DNA from: Solobacterium sp.
Lineage (GTDB): Bacteria; Bacillota_I; Bacilli_A; Erysipelotrichales; Erysipelotrichaceae
Length of the DNA stretch: 48,213 nucleotides
Direction of reading: 5' to 3'
Assembly (NCBI GenBank): GCA_017941735.1
Contig: JAGAVW010000040.1
Location: 1 to 48,213 of the forward strand
A program made the position numbers and the translations under genes. Positions 1-9,562 of this stretch are shown here, piece by piece; the stretch's first letter is position 1; every line of letters begins with the position of its first letter. The notes below the pieces were generated by a model. The model ran no database searches, had not been told where the DNA came from, and was given only the letters and a program-made list of their open reading frames with translations.

Positions 1-33
1 GATGTCGACTTTGATATGAATAAGATGAAGTAA
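1..33 (+). CDS. 3' end of an upstream gene (partial)
   Basis: The window opens in an open frame that reads DVDFDMNKMK and then stops at TAA (31-33). Only ten codons are visible, so no family can be assigned. The 283 bases that follow, up to the next start codon, are AT-rich and contain no further ORF, no clear terminator hairpin and no promoter that I can defend. The frame may also be fortuitous. Confidence 0.3.
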   Translation, partial: DVDFDMNKMK

Positions 34-316
34 TTATCATCATTTCAATCTTTTTTCTTAACTATCACTTTTGTGATTCTTTTTGTCATGGATTTTCATT
101 TTTATGAAATTCCTTCTTGACTCTTAATAGTTAATCTCCTTCAAAATTTTCAATTCGTAATTCTTAAAGCGTATACAACCATTTTAACATATCGTAGCAA
201 GCATATTTTTTATCCATTTACGTTACTTTCCATATGATAAAATGAAATTAATCATTTAATAAATCAAGCTTACAAGAATTGATATTGTCTTTCTTTAGAA
301 AGGAAATAAAGCAACC

Positions 317-1657
317 GTGGATACAAGAATCCATAAAACAGCAATTGGAACATTTATAGGCAATGAACATAATGATGTTTATGAATTTTTAGGCATTCCT
401 TATGCAAGGGCAAAACGTTTTGAATATAGTGAGAGAATTAATTCCTATGAAGGAGAATTTAATGCGACCAGAAGGGGGAATTCGTGTCCCCAATTTCGTC
501 AATATCATCCGCATTTAGAAAACCCAGAGCGTCTTTTCTACTATAAAGAATTCCGTGAAGGAATCGATTTTCAATACGATGAAGATTGTTTAAATTTGAA
601 TATTTATATTCCTAAAAATGCCTCCAATTGTCCTGTCCTTCTTTTCTTTCATGGGGGAGGTTTCAATTCTGGATCTAATAATGAAGATCCTTTTAAAGGA
701 TACGAATTAGCTCGTAGAGGAATCATTACCATATTTGCGAATTATCGGGTTGGAGTACTTGGTTATTTTTGTCATGAGGAAATTGAAAAGAAATATGGAC
801 GCAATGGAAACTATGGTTTAGATGATCAACTTCAAGCAATCCACTGGGTAAAAGACCATATTCAAGAATTTGGAGGAGACAAAGATAACCTCACCATTAG
901 TGGACAAAGTGCAGGGGCGATATCCGTGCAATATCATTGTTTAAACCAGGATAACGAAGGTCTTTTCAAGAGAGCATGTATGATGTCAGGTGGTGGCTTA
1001 TTCCCGAAATTTGCCTTACCGAAAAAGCCAGAAGAAACATATGGATACTGGAAAGAATTAATGGACTTAGCAGGTTGCCAAAGCTTTGAAGAATTTCAGA
1101 ATGTGGATTTAAAAACCATGCATGATGCGTATGATGAAATAAAGAAGAGACGAAAAGATAGTATCAATCATATGATGCCAGTGGTGGATGCATATTTACT
1201 AAAAGAGAATGTAGGAGACTTAATCAAGAATCCGTTACATCTTGATTATATGCTTAGCTATACAAGTAATGATATGTATGCGCCAATGTTAGCGTATATT
1301 GCCAATCAATACGCAAGAGAAAATAATGCATATGTCTATTACTTTGATATTGATCAACCAGGTGATCATAACGGAGCTTTCCATTCTAGCGACTTACGCT
1401 ATATGTTTGGTACACTCGATACTTCTTGGCGCCCTTATCGAAAGCGGGATAAAGAAGTTTCGAATCAAATGATGGATTATCTTTCTTATTTCTGTCAAAG
1501 CGGAAATCCCAATGGCAAGGATTTACCACTTTGGAATAAAACTACGAAACAAGCCCATTCCGTCTTATGTTTTGAATTGAATGAAACCAAAATGGGGAAA
1601 CCATCTTACATAAAACTACTATGGAATATGTTGCATAAAGGAGATCCTAAGGCATGA
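317..1657 (+). CDS. Type B carboxylesterase (PnbA-like)
   Basis: This is an alpha/beta-hydrolase of the carboxylesterase B family, expected to hydrolyse carboxyl esters in the cytoplasm. The family signature EDCLNLNIYIP (residues 89-99), the oxyanion-hole motif FHGGGF (111-116) and the nucleophile elbow GQSAG with Ser198 are all present. His356 in GAFHSSDL is the likely catalytic His; the acid lies near Asp319, where many relatives carry Glu. At 446 aa it is shorter than the usual 490-550. The start is GTG, preceded by AGAAAGGAAA; there is no signal peptide. The stop overlaps the next start (ATGA), so it is translationally coupled to the GH31 gene. In this context it may remove acyl groups from imported glycosides, which is inference. 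Confidence 0.85.
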   Translation: MDTRIHKTAIGTFIGNEHNDVYEFLGIPYARAKRFEYSERINSYEGEFNATRRGNSCPQFRQYHPHLENPERLFYYKEFREGIDFQYDEDCLNLNIYIPKNASNCPVLLFFHGGGFNSGSNNEDPFKGYELARRGIITIFANYRVGVLGYFCHEEIEKKYGRNGNYGLDDQLQAIHWVKDHIQEFGGDKDNLTISGQSAGAISVQYHCLNQDNEGLFKRACMMSGGGLFPKFALPKKPEETYGYWKELMDLAGCQSFEEFQNVDLKTMHDAYDEIKKRRKDSINHMMPVVDAYLLKENVGDLIKNPLHLDYMLSYTSNDMYAPMLAYIANQYARENNAYVYYFDIDQPGDHNGAFHSSDLRYMFGTLDTSWRPYRKRDKEVSNQMMDYLSYFCQSGNPNGKDLPLWNKTTKQAHSVLCFELNETKMGKPSYIKLLWNMLHKGDPKA

Positions 1658-3666
1658 AATTCAAACATCCGTTCCACCTAAAAGAGACAAATGCGAATAC
1701 CAGAATTTATCAAAGCAATGGGATACTTATGCGCATTGATTTTATTCAAGATATGCTTCGCGTATCTTTAATTAAGAATGCAGACATCCTTCCTACTTTT
1801 AGTATCAATCCAAGTCATAATGAAATGCCAAATAATGGAAGAGAAAAACTGTCCTTAGAAGGATTTACGCTAGCTAATCCAGAAGTGATAGAAGAGGATA
1901 ATGGAATCCGTTTTAAACATTGCGATTATGATTTTGAAATTGATTTGATGAACTTTCGTATCACCATACAAAATGAAAAAGGTATTCTTTACCAAGATCG
2001 TAATGGATTAGCCTATAACTTTGATGGGGAATTAGGAGATGGGTCTTTTCATTACACAAGGCGTACAGAAGACCAATATATTTATGGCTTAGGTGATAAA
2101 GCTGGGAAAGTAAACAAGAACCACGCACATTATAAATTAGACACTAATGATGCGATGGGCTTTAAAGCAGAATACAGTGATCCGCTTTATAAATATTTAC
2201 CATTCTATATTTGCGAAAACAAAGTAGGTAGCTATGGCATCTATTACGATACCTATAGTGAAGGGGAAATAGATTTTGGCAAAGAACATGATAATTATTA
2301 TGAACTCTTTAATTCGATTAGATATGAAGAAGAAAACATGGTTTTCTACCTTCTTTTTGGAAGTGTAAAAGAAATCGTACAACGCTTTATTCAAATGACC
2401 GGTGGTATTGGTAGAGTGCCAGAATGGGCTTTTCAATATTGTGGGTCAACAATGGAATATACGGATGCAAAGGATGCGGATCATCGCTTACGTGAATTTA
2501 TTGAACAATGTGAAACACATGAAATAACTGCGGGTGGATTCTATATGTCGAGTGGCTATACCCAAATTAAGGATAAGCGCTACGTATTCCATTGGAATAA
2601 AGAGAAAATTCCAAACCCAAAAGAATTAGCTACTTATTTCAAAAGTAAAAATCTAGAAATCATCCCCAATGTGAAACCTGCATTCTTGGATAATCATCCT
2701 TTGTATGAAGAAATCGCAAAGAATGGTTGGTTTTTACATTATCAAGATGGAACACCTGCGAAGTTTCCATTTTGGGGTGGGGATGCGAGTTATTTAGATT
2801 TCACAAATCCAGAGGCATATGCGTTTTGGAAGAAATGTGTGCGGGAAGTGTTAGTCGAAGAAGGTTATACAAATATTTGGAATGACAATAATGAATATGA
2901 TATTCATGACAAGGATGTATATGCGCATGGGTTTACAAAAGAGATTCCAGCACGACTTATTAAACCTTTATTCTCTTATTTAATGGCAAAGGCAAGTCGA
3001 GAAGCATGTCTAGAAGTGAATCCGGAACCCTTTAATGTGAGTCGTTGTGCAATTGCGGGAAGTCAACGTATTTGTACGACTTGGACAGGAGATAATTACA
3101 CAAGCTTTAAAGAACTACGTTATAACCATTACCAAGCTATGACGATGACATTATCTGGTTTTAGTTTCTTTGGACCAGATATTGGAGGTTTTTCTGGACC
3201 GAAACCAAGTGAAGAATTATTTATGCGTTGGCTTCAATATGGCGTCTTTTTACCACGCTTTGTCTTACATTCCTGGAAGATTGGAGAAGCTTCGACGATG
3301 CCATGGCTTTATGAAGAGAAGATGGATTGTGTAAAAGAAATCTTTGACTTAAGAGAAAAACTCATACCTTATTTAAAGAAGCAAATGAATCAATGCATTC
3401 AAAACAATTATCCGCTTATCACACCGGTATTTTTAAAGGATGACACGTATGATCGTGATTCGGATTATTTTATGTGTGGAGATAGCATACTTGTATGCCC
3501 AATTTTTGATGAAGGGGTTAAGGAATTAACTATCACTTTACCAAAATATCATTCATATCGATTAAGAGGAGAAGGAGAAGTATTTCCAGCAGGTAGTACG
3601 ATTCAAATCACTTGTACAATAAACGATTTACCAATTTGGTTTGAAGAATATAGAGAGGAAGAATAA
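1654..3666 (+). CDS. Glycoside hydrolase family 31 (alpha-glucosidase/alpha-xylosidase type)
   Basis: GH31 retaining alpha-glycosidase of 670 aa, with no signal peptide, so it should act on imported oligosaccharides. The N-terminal beta-sandwich leads into GLGDKAGKVNK (145-155). The catalytic barrel carries the nucleophile motif IWNDNNEY, with Asp411, and the acid/base motif TWTGDNYTS, with Asp480. GPDIGGF (507-513) is the usual GH31 loop. It overlaps the esterase by four bases and is followed three bases later by a GPH symporter. The pairing of GH31 with a GPH symporter recalls the alpha-xyloside pair YicI/YicJ of Escherichia coli, but sequence alone does not separate glucosidase from xylosidase here. 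Confidence 0.9.
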   Translation: MKFKHPFHLKETNANTRIYQSNGILMRIDFIQDMLRVSLIKNADILPTFSINPSHNEMPNNGREKLSLEGFTLANPEVIEEDNGIRFKHCDYDFEIDLMNFRITIQNEKGILYQDRNGLAYNFDGELGDGSFHYTRRTEDQYIYGLGDKAGKVNKNHAHYKLDTNDAMGFKAEYSDPLYKYLPFYICENKVGSYGIYYDTYSEGEIDFGKEHDNYYELFNSIRYEEENMVFYLLFGSVKEIVQRFIQMTGGIGRVPEWAFQYCGSTMEYTDAKDADHRLREFIEQCETHEITAGGFYMSSGYTQIKDKRYVFHWNKEKIPNPKELATYFKSKNLEIIPNVKPAFLDNHPLYEEIAKNGWFLHYQDGTPAKFPFWGGDASYLDFTNPEAYAFWKKCVREVLVEEGYTNIWNDNNEYDIHDKDVYAHGFTKEIPARLIKPLFSYLMAKASREACLEVNPEPFNVSRCAIAGSQRICTTWTGDNYTSFKELRYNHYQAMTMTLSGFSFFGPDIGGFSGPKPSEELFMRWLQYGVFLPRFVLHSWKIGEASTMPWLYEEKMDCVKEIFDLREKLIPYLKKQMNQCIQNNYPLITPVFLKDDTYDRDSDYFMCGDSILVCPIFDEGVKELTITLPKYHSYRLRGEGEVFPAGSTIQITCTINDLPIWFEEYREEE

Positions 3667-3669
3667 CAT

Positions 3670-5049
3670 ATGGAAAAAAAGAAGGGTGGATTAACTTTAA
3701 AACATAAGATTGGTTATGGTTTAGGTGATGCGGGAGGTGTTATGACCTTTGCGCTTATGAGTAGTACCTTCTCTATGTATTGTACAGATGCCTTAGGCAT
3801 TAAGCCAGGCACGATTGCGATCTTATTACTCATCTGGAATATATGGGACTTTATTAACGATCCTTTAATGGGTGCTTATATTGATAAAAGCTATGCGCAT
3901 AGCACAAATTCCAAAGGGAAATTTCGGCCATGGATTTTGCGGGCAACACCACTCTTGTTGGTGACATTTATTGCCTTATGGTCGGTTCCAAGTTTATTTG
4001 AGGGCTTAGCTAGGCTTTGTCTTTTGTTTGGTTTAAAGATTTTATATGAAGGCGCTTATACGATGTTTAATATTCCTATGGGCTCTTTATTATCTGCCAT
4101 GGCAGATACCGATGAAGAGCGTGCTTCTTTATCTTCTGCTAGAGGCATTGGGAGTGCAGGGGCGACACTCATCGCTTTATTCATCATGCCTTTATTCTTG
4201 AAGCGCTTTGGCGAAAGCAATGCGATAGGTTATGCGATTGGGGCATCGGTATGTGCACTCATTGGATTTGCGATGTGTATGGCACATTATTACATGACAG
4301 AAGAAAGACACAAGACCAATCATTCCACAAATGAAGATGATATCAAGTTAAGAGATATTCTTGAAGTTATTAAGGTGAATCGGCCTTTTGTGGCACTTTG
4401 CGTTCATGGCTTATTCATCTGTATGATGCAATATGTGGGGAATACATTAAATAATTATATGTATGCGGATGTATTGGGTGATATTTCGATTGCTGGATAT
4501 GGCACCCTCTTTAGTGCACCAGCGATGATTCTTATCTTTATTACCGGCCCAATGATTGCGAAGAAGATTGGTCTAGAAAAACTGATTCGTTATGGCTTAC
4601 TCATTAGTTGCGTGATGTATGTATTATTATTTGTGGCTTTGATGTTATTTAATATCAATCCATGGGTCTATGCGATTTGTAGTAATACGGCAATGGGTTT
4701 TGCGTTTATTTCCATTTATATGCAATGGGGCTTAGTAGGCGAAGCGATTGACTATAATGAAATGATTACAGGAAAAAGAACAGAAGGGTCAATCTATGGA
4801 ACCTTTAATTTAAGTCGTCGTGTTGGTCAAACCATTGGCAATTCTGCAGCGATGTTCTTACTTGGCATGACTGGCTATAATGGCGCACTAGCCATCCAAT
4901 CCGCCTTTACCATTAATGGCATTAAAGCACTCTGCGTTTTATTACCAGGCATCTTAGTTTTAGGATCTTGGGCATCCTTTAAATTCTTATGGAATATGGA
5001 TGAAGAGACACGTCGAAAAGTGAGTGCATTCAAGGCGAGTAAACAATAA
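3670..5049 (+). CDS. GPH-family sugar:cation symporter
   Basis: A 459-aa, twelve-helix transporter of the glycoside-pentoside-hexuronide:cation symporter family. The N terminus has the family hallmark KIGYGLGDAGG (residues 13-23), followed by IWDFINDPLMGAYIDK, typical of the helix 2-3 loop, and FRPWILRATP. It should bring a glycoside into the cell with Na+ or H+. It follows the GH31 gene by three bases, so esterase, glycosidase and transporter form one operon. The substrate is probably the substrate of the GH31 enzyme. No EIIA regulatory tail is attached. Confidence 0.9.
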   Translation: MEKKKGGLTLKHKIGYGLGDAGGVMTFALMSSTFSMYCTDALGIKPGTIAILLLIWNIWDFINDPLMGAYIDKSYAHSTNSKGKFRPWILRATPLLLVTFIALWSVPSLFEGLARLCLLFGLKILYEGAYTMFNIPMGSLLSAMADTDEERASLSSARGIGSAGATLIALFIMPLFLKRFGESNAIGYAIGASVCALIGFAMCMAHYYMTEERHKTNHSTNEDDIKLRDILEVIKVNRPFVALCVHGLFICMMQYVGNTLNNYMYADVLGDISIAGYGTLFSAPAMILIFITGPMIAKKIGLEKLIRYGLLISCVMYVLLFVALMLFNINPWVYAICSNTAMGFAFISIYMQWGLVGEAIDYNEMITGKRTEGSIYGTFNLSRRVGQTIGNSAAMFLLGMTGYNGALAIQSAFTINGIKALCVLLPGILVLGSWASFKFLWNMDEETRRKVSAFKASKQ

Positions 5050-5074
5050 TAAAGGATGAAGGAGAGAATGAATT

Positions 5075-5575
5075 ATGAAATACTGTCCTACATGCGGGTA
5101 TAAAATAACTGACATAAATCTAAAGTACTGTCCAGAATGCGGTAGTTTACTAGATAAAGGAAGTGACAATACAAACCCCAAAACCTATAATTCAAAAGGT
5201 TTAAATTTAGTAATGGATTATTATGAAAAGGGTGTGGAGAGCCCCTATTATGAGTTAGCACTTTATGCCTACAATACAAAGGAGCTTCTTTTAGAAGAAT
5301 ATCGTAATGGGGGTAGTGAAAGTGAAACGTGTACGCAAAAACTAGTTCCTTTTGAGGCATATAAAAAGGCAATGGAGATTGTGCGTAAGTATCACTTGAA
5401 AGGGTTAATGATTCGAAAGGGCCCTGGTTTAGATGGAATGAAGTATGTGATTAAGTTTAGAGACACTTTCAATGCACAAGATATGTATCGCTTTTCATCA
5501 GAGAATGTTGGGGAAAAGGATACGATTATGATGTTTTATGATATGAAGAATCTCTTATCTTCTTATCTTATGTAG
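5075..5575 (+). CDS. Zinc-ribbon protein of unknown function
   Basis: A 166-aa protein that begins with a double CxxC zinc ribbon (CPTCG at residues 4-8 and CPECG at 19-23). After a short polar linker there is an alpha/beta domain of about 120 residues that I do not recognise. No membrane segment is predicted. The start has an AAGGAG-like site 15 bases upstream. It lies 25 bases after the GPH symporter and before a terminator at 5668, so it may be the last gene of the sugar operon, but its content gives no link to sugar use. Confidence 0.6.
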   Translation: MKYCPTCGYKITDINLKYCPECGSLLDKGSDNTNPKTYNSKGLNLVMDYYEKGVESPYYELALYAYNTKELLLEEYRNGGSESETCTQKLVPFEAYKKAMEIVRKYHLKGLMIRKGPGLDGMKYVIKFRDTFNAQDMYRFSSENVGEKDTIMMFYDMKNLLSSYLM

Positions 5576-5667
5576 TTTGTTTTTCTGTGAATTAGTATCT
5601 ACAAACAAAATATTGGAGTATCTTTTTATTTCAATTATTTAGTTTGTATTTAGAGAAGCTTAAAAGT

Positions 5668-5695
5668 AGTGTCTTCGTAAAGAAGGCGCTTTTTT
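5668..5695 (+). terminator. Rho-independent terminator
   Basis: A nine-pair stem (5668-5676 with 5682-5690, two G-U pairs) with loop GTAAA is followed by a T-run. It closes the sugar/zinc-ribbon transcript. Confidence 0.75.
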
Positions 5696-5769
5696 GATAA
5701 TTGGCAATAATGGTTTCTATGGCATTCAATTAAACATTAATAATTATGGATAAAGATTTGACGCTTCAA

Positions 5770-5786
5770 TTGTTGAAATGTGACAA
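5770..5786. promoter_or_regulatory. Candidate PucR operator, copy A1
   Basis: The site reads TTGTT-GAAATGT-GACAA, an imperfect inverted repeat with 5-base arms and a 7-base spacer. The same layout recurs at 5876 and, between pucR and the permease, at 11148. It lies 106 bases from copy A2, close to ten helical turns, so both would face the same side of the DNA. Assignment to PucR is inference from location. Confidence 0.45.
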
Positions 5787-5875
5787 ACAGATGGATTGAA
5801 AATCATAAATATACAATAACCATCAATTTAAATTCATTAATAATTGTGAAATTATTATAAGAAAATTAAATTTAT

Positions 5876-5892
5876 TTGTTGTTAATAGACAA
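5876..5892. promoter_or_regulatory. Candidate PucR operator, copy A2
   Basis: The site reads TTGTT-GTTAATA-GACAA, identical in both arms to copy A1. It ends where a possible -35 box (ATGACT) begins, a position that suits an activator touching RNA polymerase. Confidence 0.45.
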
Positions 5893-5921
5893 TGACTCGT
5901 AAAAAAATCAGATGATATTAT
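5892..5921 (+). promoter_or_regulatory. Possible promoter of the ring-opening operon
   Basis: A weak -35 (ATGACT, 5892-5897), an 18-base spacer and a -10 TATTAT (5916-5921) stand about 55 bases before the start codon at 5977. The weak -35 fits an activator-dependent promoter. Other AT-rich hexamers nearby (CATAAT near 5950) could serve instead. Confidence 0.3.
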
Positions 5922-5976
5922 TTGAATATCACAAAAGCACTTGAAATTCATAATCTAGAAAGGAAGGAAGAAAACT

Positions 5977-7077
5977 ATGAGAGTTGGAGTGTATAGAATT
6001 GAAATGTCTTCACCAGATGATGTTCGTGAACTAAAACGTTTAATCGATAGTGGCGAAATCAATCCAAATGAAATCATTGCAGTTCTAGGAAAAACAGAAG
6101 GAAACGGTTGTGTAAATGATTTTACACGCGCATTAGCTACTGTCTCCTTTAAGCGCTTATTAGCTGAAGAAACAGGAATGAGCGAAGACGAAGTCGTTAA
6201 AAAAGTGGCGTTTGTCATGTCTGGGGGGACAGAAGGTGTTATGGCTCCTCATGCAACAATCTTCACAAAAAACGATGAAGTTACGGAAGAAACTGGAGAA
6301 AAATCATTAGCAGTTGCTTCTGGCTATACCCGTGATTTCTTACCTGAGGAACAAGGCACTGTTGCTGAAGTAGAAGAAGTTAAGAGGGTGACGCTAGAGT
6401 TGATGAAAGAAGCAGGAATTGATGATCCAGCAGATGTCCATTTTGTACAAATCAAATGTCCTCTGTTAACATCAGAAAGAATTTTAGAAGCTAAAGCAAG
6501 AGGAAAAGATGTATGCACGCATGACACGTATGAATCAATGGGATATAACCGTGGTGCAAGTGCTTTAGGTGTTGCATTAGCGTTAGGTGAAATACCAGAA
6601 GGAAGTGTAACGGATGACAAAATTTGTAAGGATTGGTCATTGTATTCCAAAGTTGCAAGTACATCTGCAGGTATCGAATTACAAAAGTGCGAAATCATTT
6701 TGATGGGTAATTCTACAAAAGCTCAAAGTAACTTCTCCATTGGGCATTCTGTTATGAAAGATCCAATCGATTATAAAGCAGTTGTTGAAGCAATTGAAAA
6801 TGCAGGTATGAAAGTGGACAAAGTTCCTACTGATGAACAAAACAAAAAGATTGTAAATGTTTTGGCAAAAGCAGAAGCAGATTCTACAGGATATGTTCGT
6901 GGCAGAAGAAATACAATGCATACGGATTCTGATATCAATCACACAAGACATGCAAGAGCAGTGGTTAATGGTGTTATTGGTGCGATAGTTGGTGATCCAA
7001 TGGTTTACGTTTCTGGTGGTGGAGAACATCAAGGACCAGATGGTGGTGGACCAGTTGCGGTAATCATCGAAAAATAA
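5977..7077 (+). CDS. Ring-opening amidohydrolase (cyanuric acid hydrolase/barbiturase family)
   Basis: Member of the small AtzD/TrzD/barbiturase family, which opens six-membered cyclic imides: cyanuric acid to carboxybiuret, or barbiturate to ureidomalonate. The 366-aa length matches the family. The three internal repeats each supply a Lys and a Ser: Lys39 in [14 protein letters not shown], Ser82 in [13 protein letters not shown], Lys160 in VQIKCPLLT, Ser230 in ASTSAGIEL, Lys298, and Ser346 in [16 protein letters not shown]. The conserved C-terminal metal/structural loop [11 protein letters not shown] is intact. The start is ATG after GAAAGGAAGGAAG. It is the first gene of unit A, one base ahead of an amidohydrolase. 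Substrate preference between cyanurate, barbiturate and another ring cannot be read from the sequence. Confidence 0.9.
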   Translation: MRVGVYRIEMSSPDDVRELKRLIDSGEINPNEIIAVLGKTEGNGCVNDFTRALATVSFKRLLAEETGMSEDEVVKKVAFVMSGGTEGVMAPHATIFTKNDEVTEETGEKSLAVASGYTRDFLPEEQGTVAEVEEVKRVTLELMKEAGIDDPADVHFVQIKCPLLTSERILEAKARGKDVCTHDTYESMGYNRGASALGVALALGEIPEGSVTDDKICKDWSLYSKVASTSAGIELQKCEIILMGNSTKAQSNFSIGHSVMKDPIDYKAVVEAIENAGMKVDKVPTDEQNKKIVNVLAKAEADSTGYVRGRRNTMHTDSDINHTRHARAVVNGVIGAIVGDPMVYVSGGGEHQGPDGGGPVAVIIEK

Positions 7078-7078
7078 A

Positions 7079-8251
7079 ATGAACTGTTTATTTCAAAATG
7101 CCAATATTATTGCAAATGAAAGAATAGCAGATATAGGAATTGTCGATGGAAAGATACACTTCCCATTGAAAGAGAATGCCATTCATTGGGATCAGATAGT
7201 TGATTTAAAAGGGAAGATTGTTTTTAAAGGATTTGCAGATATTCATACACATTTGGATAAAGCTATGGTTACAGATTACGTTAAAAACGAATCTGGAACA
7301 TTACAAGAAGCGATTGACATAATGGGTAAATACAAAGCAAATATGAGCGATGAAGAGATTTACTCAAGGGCGAAAAAAGTAATAGAAATGTGTTATCGAA
7401 ATGGCACTCGATATCTTAGGACACATGTAGATGTAGACAATAATATTCAATCTAGATCTATCAAAGTACTATCTACTTTAAAAAATGAATATCAAGATAA
7501 GTTATATCTCGATTTGATTGCTTTTCCACAAGAAGGCATCTTACAAAATAATGAAAACTATCTTGCTTTAGAACAAGCACTCAAAGATGGGGCATCTATC
7601 ATTGGTGGAATACCTGCCAATGAGGCAAATCCAAAAAAGCATATTGAGATGATCTTTGATTTAGCTAAGAAATATGATGTCGATATCGATATGCATATTG
7701 ATGAAAATGATAATCCAGATAGTTTAACAATTTTGGAGTTAATCAAACAAACAATTGCAAATAACTATCAAGGAAGAGTTTTGGCTGGACATTTATGTAG
7801 TTTGGGCTCGAGCAAATTGGAAGTCATTCAAGAAGTTCTTGAAAGAATCAAAGAAGCACAAATCAAAATCATTTCATTGCCTTCAACCAATCTCTATCTA
7901 GAAGGAAGAAATGATATCGGAATCATACGCAGAGGGATAGCTCCAATCAAAATGATGTATCAAGAATACAGAATAGATGTGGCGATTGCTTCTGACAATA
8001 TCCGAGATCCATTTAATCCATTTGGGAATGGAAACCCATTACAAACAGCATTAATTACTGCACATGCATGTCATATGGGTGGCGTGCAGGATCTAGAAGA
8101 CTTGTTTGATATGATTAGTTCCATTCCTATGAAGATGATGGGGTTTCAACCCACATACAATGAAGGGGAGAAAGCACAAGTAGTCGTATTAGACGCGAAT
8201 ACAAAAGATGAAGCCATCATTTCACAAGCAAGCGTTTTATACGCAATTTAA
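7079..8251 (+). CDS. Metal-dependent amidohydrolase, cytosine deaminase (CodA/AtzC)-like
   Basis: A 390-aa amidohydrolase-superfamily enzyme of the CodA branch. It shows the metal motif DIHTHLDK (residues 54-61), a THVDVD strand, DMHIDEND, the AGHLCS histidine motif, and the metal Asp in ASDNIRDPFNPFGNG, which closely resembles cytosine deaminase. Known relatives deaminate cytosine, isoguanine or creatinine, or remove amines from s-triazines (AtzC). The start codon is one base after the stop of the ring-opening gene, so the two are coupled. In context it probably turns an amino-substituted ring into the keto form opened by its neighbour, or hydrolyses a ring-opened product. The exact substrate is unknown. 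Confidence 0.8.
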   Translation: MNCLFQNANIIANERIADIGIVDGKIHFPLKENAIHWDQIVDLKGKIVFKGFADIHTHLDKAMVTDYVKNESGTLQEAIDIMGKYKANMSDEEIYSRAKKVIEMCYRNGTRYLRTHVDVDNNIQSRSIKVLSTLKNEYQDKLYLDLIAFPQEGILQNNENYLALEQALKDGASIIGGIPANEANPKKHIEMIFDLAKKYDVDIDMHIDENDNPDSLTILELIKQTIANNYQGRVLAGHLCSLGSSKLEVIQEVLERIKEAQIKIISLPSTNLYLEGRNDIGIIRRGIAPIKMMYQEYRIDVAIASDNIRDPFNPFGNGNPLQTALITAHACHMGGVQDLEDLFDMISSIPMKMMGFQPTYNEGEKAQVVVLDANTKDEAIISQASVLYAI

Positions 8252-8266
8252 GAAAAGAGGGAAAAT

Positions 8267-9508
8267 ATGAATTTATTTCTAAATCTTCTTCCACTAATCG
8301 TCATCGTCGTATTGTTAGTATTAAAACAACATATGCTCGTTGCTGGATTAGCTGGAGGAGTCGTCGCCATGGTAATTGGCGGAATGACGCCTGCACATGC
8401 AGCTGGTATCGTTCAAAGTAGTATTGGAACCATGTTAGGATATTTAGCACCTGTGTTATATGCAGCTGCAGCAATGATGGTTTCAAAATCAGGTAGTTTT
8501 AATGCTTTAGTAGATTTTGCACAAGAAAAACTCAAAGGTAAAGTGGCATGGATTGCTGGTGTATTAGTATTAATCCAAGCACTAGCAACTTATATGGCAG
8601 GTATGGGAGCTGGTAACACAATGGTTATTGCTCCACTAGTTGCGGCGGTTGTTGGCGCTGTTCCAGAGGTTATTGCTGGTATGGCGATTGCAACTGCAGC
8701 ATGTTTCACAACATCTCCAGCATCTACAGAGACAGTTTTAGCTGCAGAAGCTGCTGCTCGTGATGTAGCGGAGCATTCAAGCGCAATGCTTCCATTTACA
8801 TTAATCTTTGTGTTATTAGGAGCTGCATTAGCAGTTTGGGGTGTAACCAAACGTGGCACAATGCTAAATGAAAATGTAGTTTCTGATGAAACACGTGAAA
8901 AAACAAGTCTTGTTCAAGCAGTTCCAGCACTAGTACTTGTTATCTTAGTTATTTTTGGTGGGAAAATTAATGGTTTAACTGGTTTATCCTTATTCGCACC
9001 GGTTGTGAATGTATTAGTAGCTGCCATTTTATGTGTTGTTTGCTGCAAAACATCAGTGAAAGATGTCTGTGATAACTTGATTGATGGTTCTCGCTTTATA
9101 TTAACAACATTATTTGGTGTAGGTATCTTCTTAGGATTTATTCAAGTTGTTGCCGAACTAGGCACATTTGAACAATTGGCAGCACTCGCTGGCAAAGCGC
9201 CCTCCATTTTAATTGTTCCAGCAGCAATTATTCTTGCGTTCTTAATCGCGATTCCTTCGGGAGCATTCTGTGCTGGCGTATTAGCGCTGGTACTTCCTAC
9301 ATTATCCGCATTAGGTCTTCCTTCTACAGCGATGGGTTTAGTTGCAATTGCAGCTGGTTTTGGAACACAAGTTTCACCAGTGCAAATTAACGTTGCGGCA
9401 TTATCAGATGGATTTAAAGTGGATATTTTCAAGATTGTTAAAGACAACATGAAATATGTATTGTGTGGTCTAGCAATCTTAGTAATTGCTTCATTCTTTG
9501 TTCGATAA
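8267..9508 (+). CDS. Multi-pass transporter of the ion-transporter superfamily type
   Basis: A 413-aa, very hydrophobic protein with about eleven membrane segments. Small-residue stretches such as MAGMGAGNTMV and ATAACFTTSPASTET resemble the helical-hairpin regions of CitMHS/GntP-like carriers, but I cannot place it in a named family. A ribosome binding site AGAGGGAAAA precedes the ATG. It is the last gene of unit A, 15 bases after the amidohydrolase, and ends at a strong bidirectional terminator. It could import the cyclic substrate or export an acid product such as malonate. A second, different permease opens unit B. Confidence 0.7.
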   Translation: MNLFLNLLPLIVIVVLLVLKQHMLVAGLAGGVVAMVIGGMTPAHAAGIVQSSIGTMLGYLAPVLYAAAAMMVSKSGSFNALVDFAQEKLKGKVAWIAGVLVLIQALATYMAGMGAGNTMVIAPLVAAVVGAVPEVIAGMAIATAACFTTSPASTETVLAAEAAARDVAEHSSAMLPFTLIFVLLGAALAVWGVTKRGTMLNENVVSDETREKTSLVQAVPALVLVILVIFGGKINGLTGLSLFAPVVNVLVAAILCVVCCKTSVKDVCDNLIDGSRFILTTLFGVGIFLGFIQVVAELGTFEQLAALAGKAPSILIVPAAIILAFLIAIPSGAFCAGVLALVLPTLSALGLPSTAMGLVAIAAGFGTQVSPVQINVAALSDGFKVDIFKIVKDNMKYVLCGLAILVIASFFVR

Positions 9509-9531
9509 GATTCATTATCGCAGTAAAAAAA

Positions 9532-9562
9532 TGATTGTCACATTTCGTGACAATCTTTTTTT
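9532..9562. terminator. Bidirectional terminator between unit A and pucR
   Basis: A perfect nine-pair stem (9533-9541 with 9547-9555, loop ATTTC) has A-runs on the left and T-runs on the right, so it can stop transcripts from both convergent genes. It overlaps the pucR stop codon. Confidence 0.85.

Larger units (their letters stand above)
5576..5976. other. Intergenic control region before the ring-opening operon
   Basis: This 401-base gap holds no credible ORF. Its left part contains the terminator of the preceding gene. The right part is very AT-rich and carries two copies of TTGTT-N7-GACAA (5770 and 5876), a possible promoter (5892-5921) and a strong ribosome binding site, GGAAGGAAG, just before 5977. 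Confidence 0.6.

Noticed and set aside
9533..9555. Another TTGTC...GACAA inverted repeat, as a fourth PucR site
   Set aside because: The spacing is nine rather than seven bases, it lies between convergent gene ends, and A- and T-runs flank a perfect stem, so it is a terminator.
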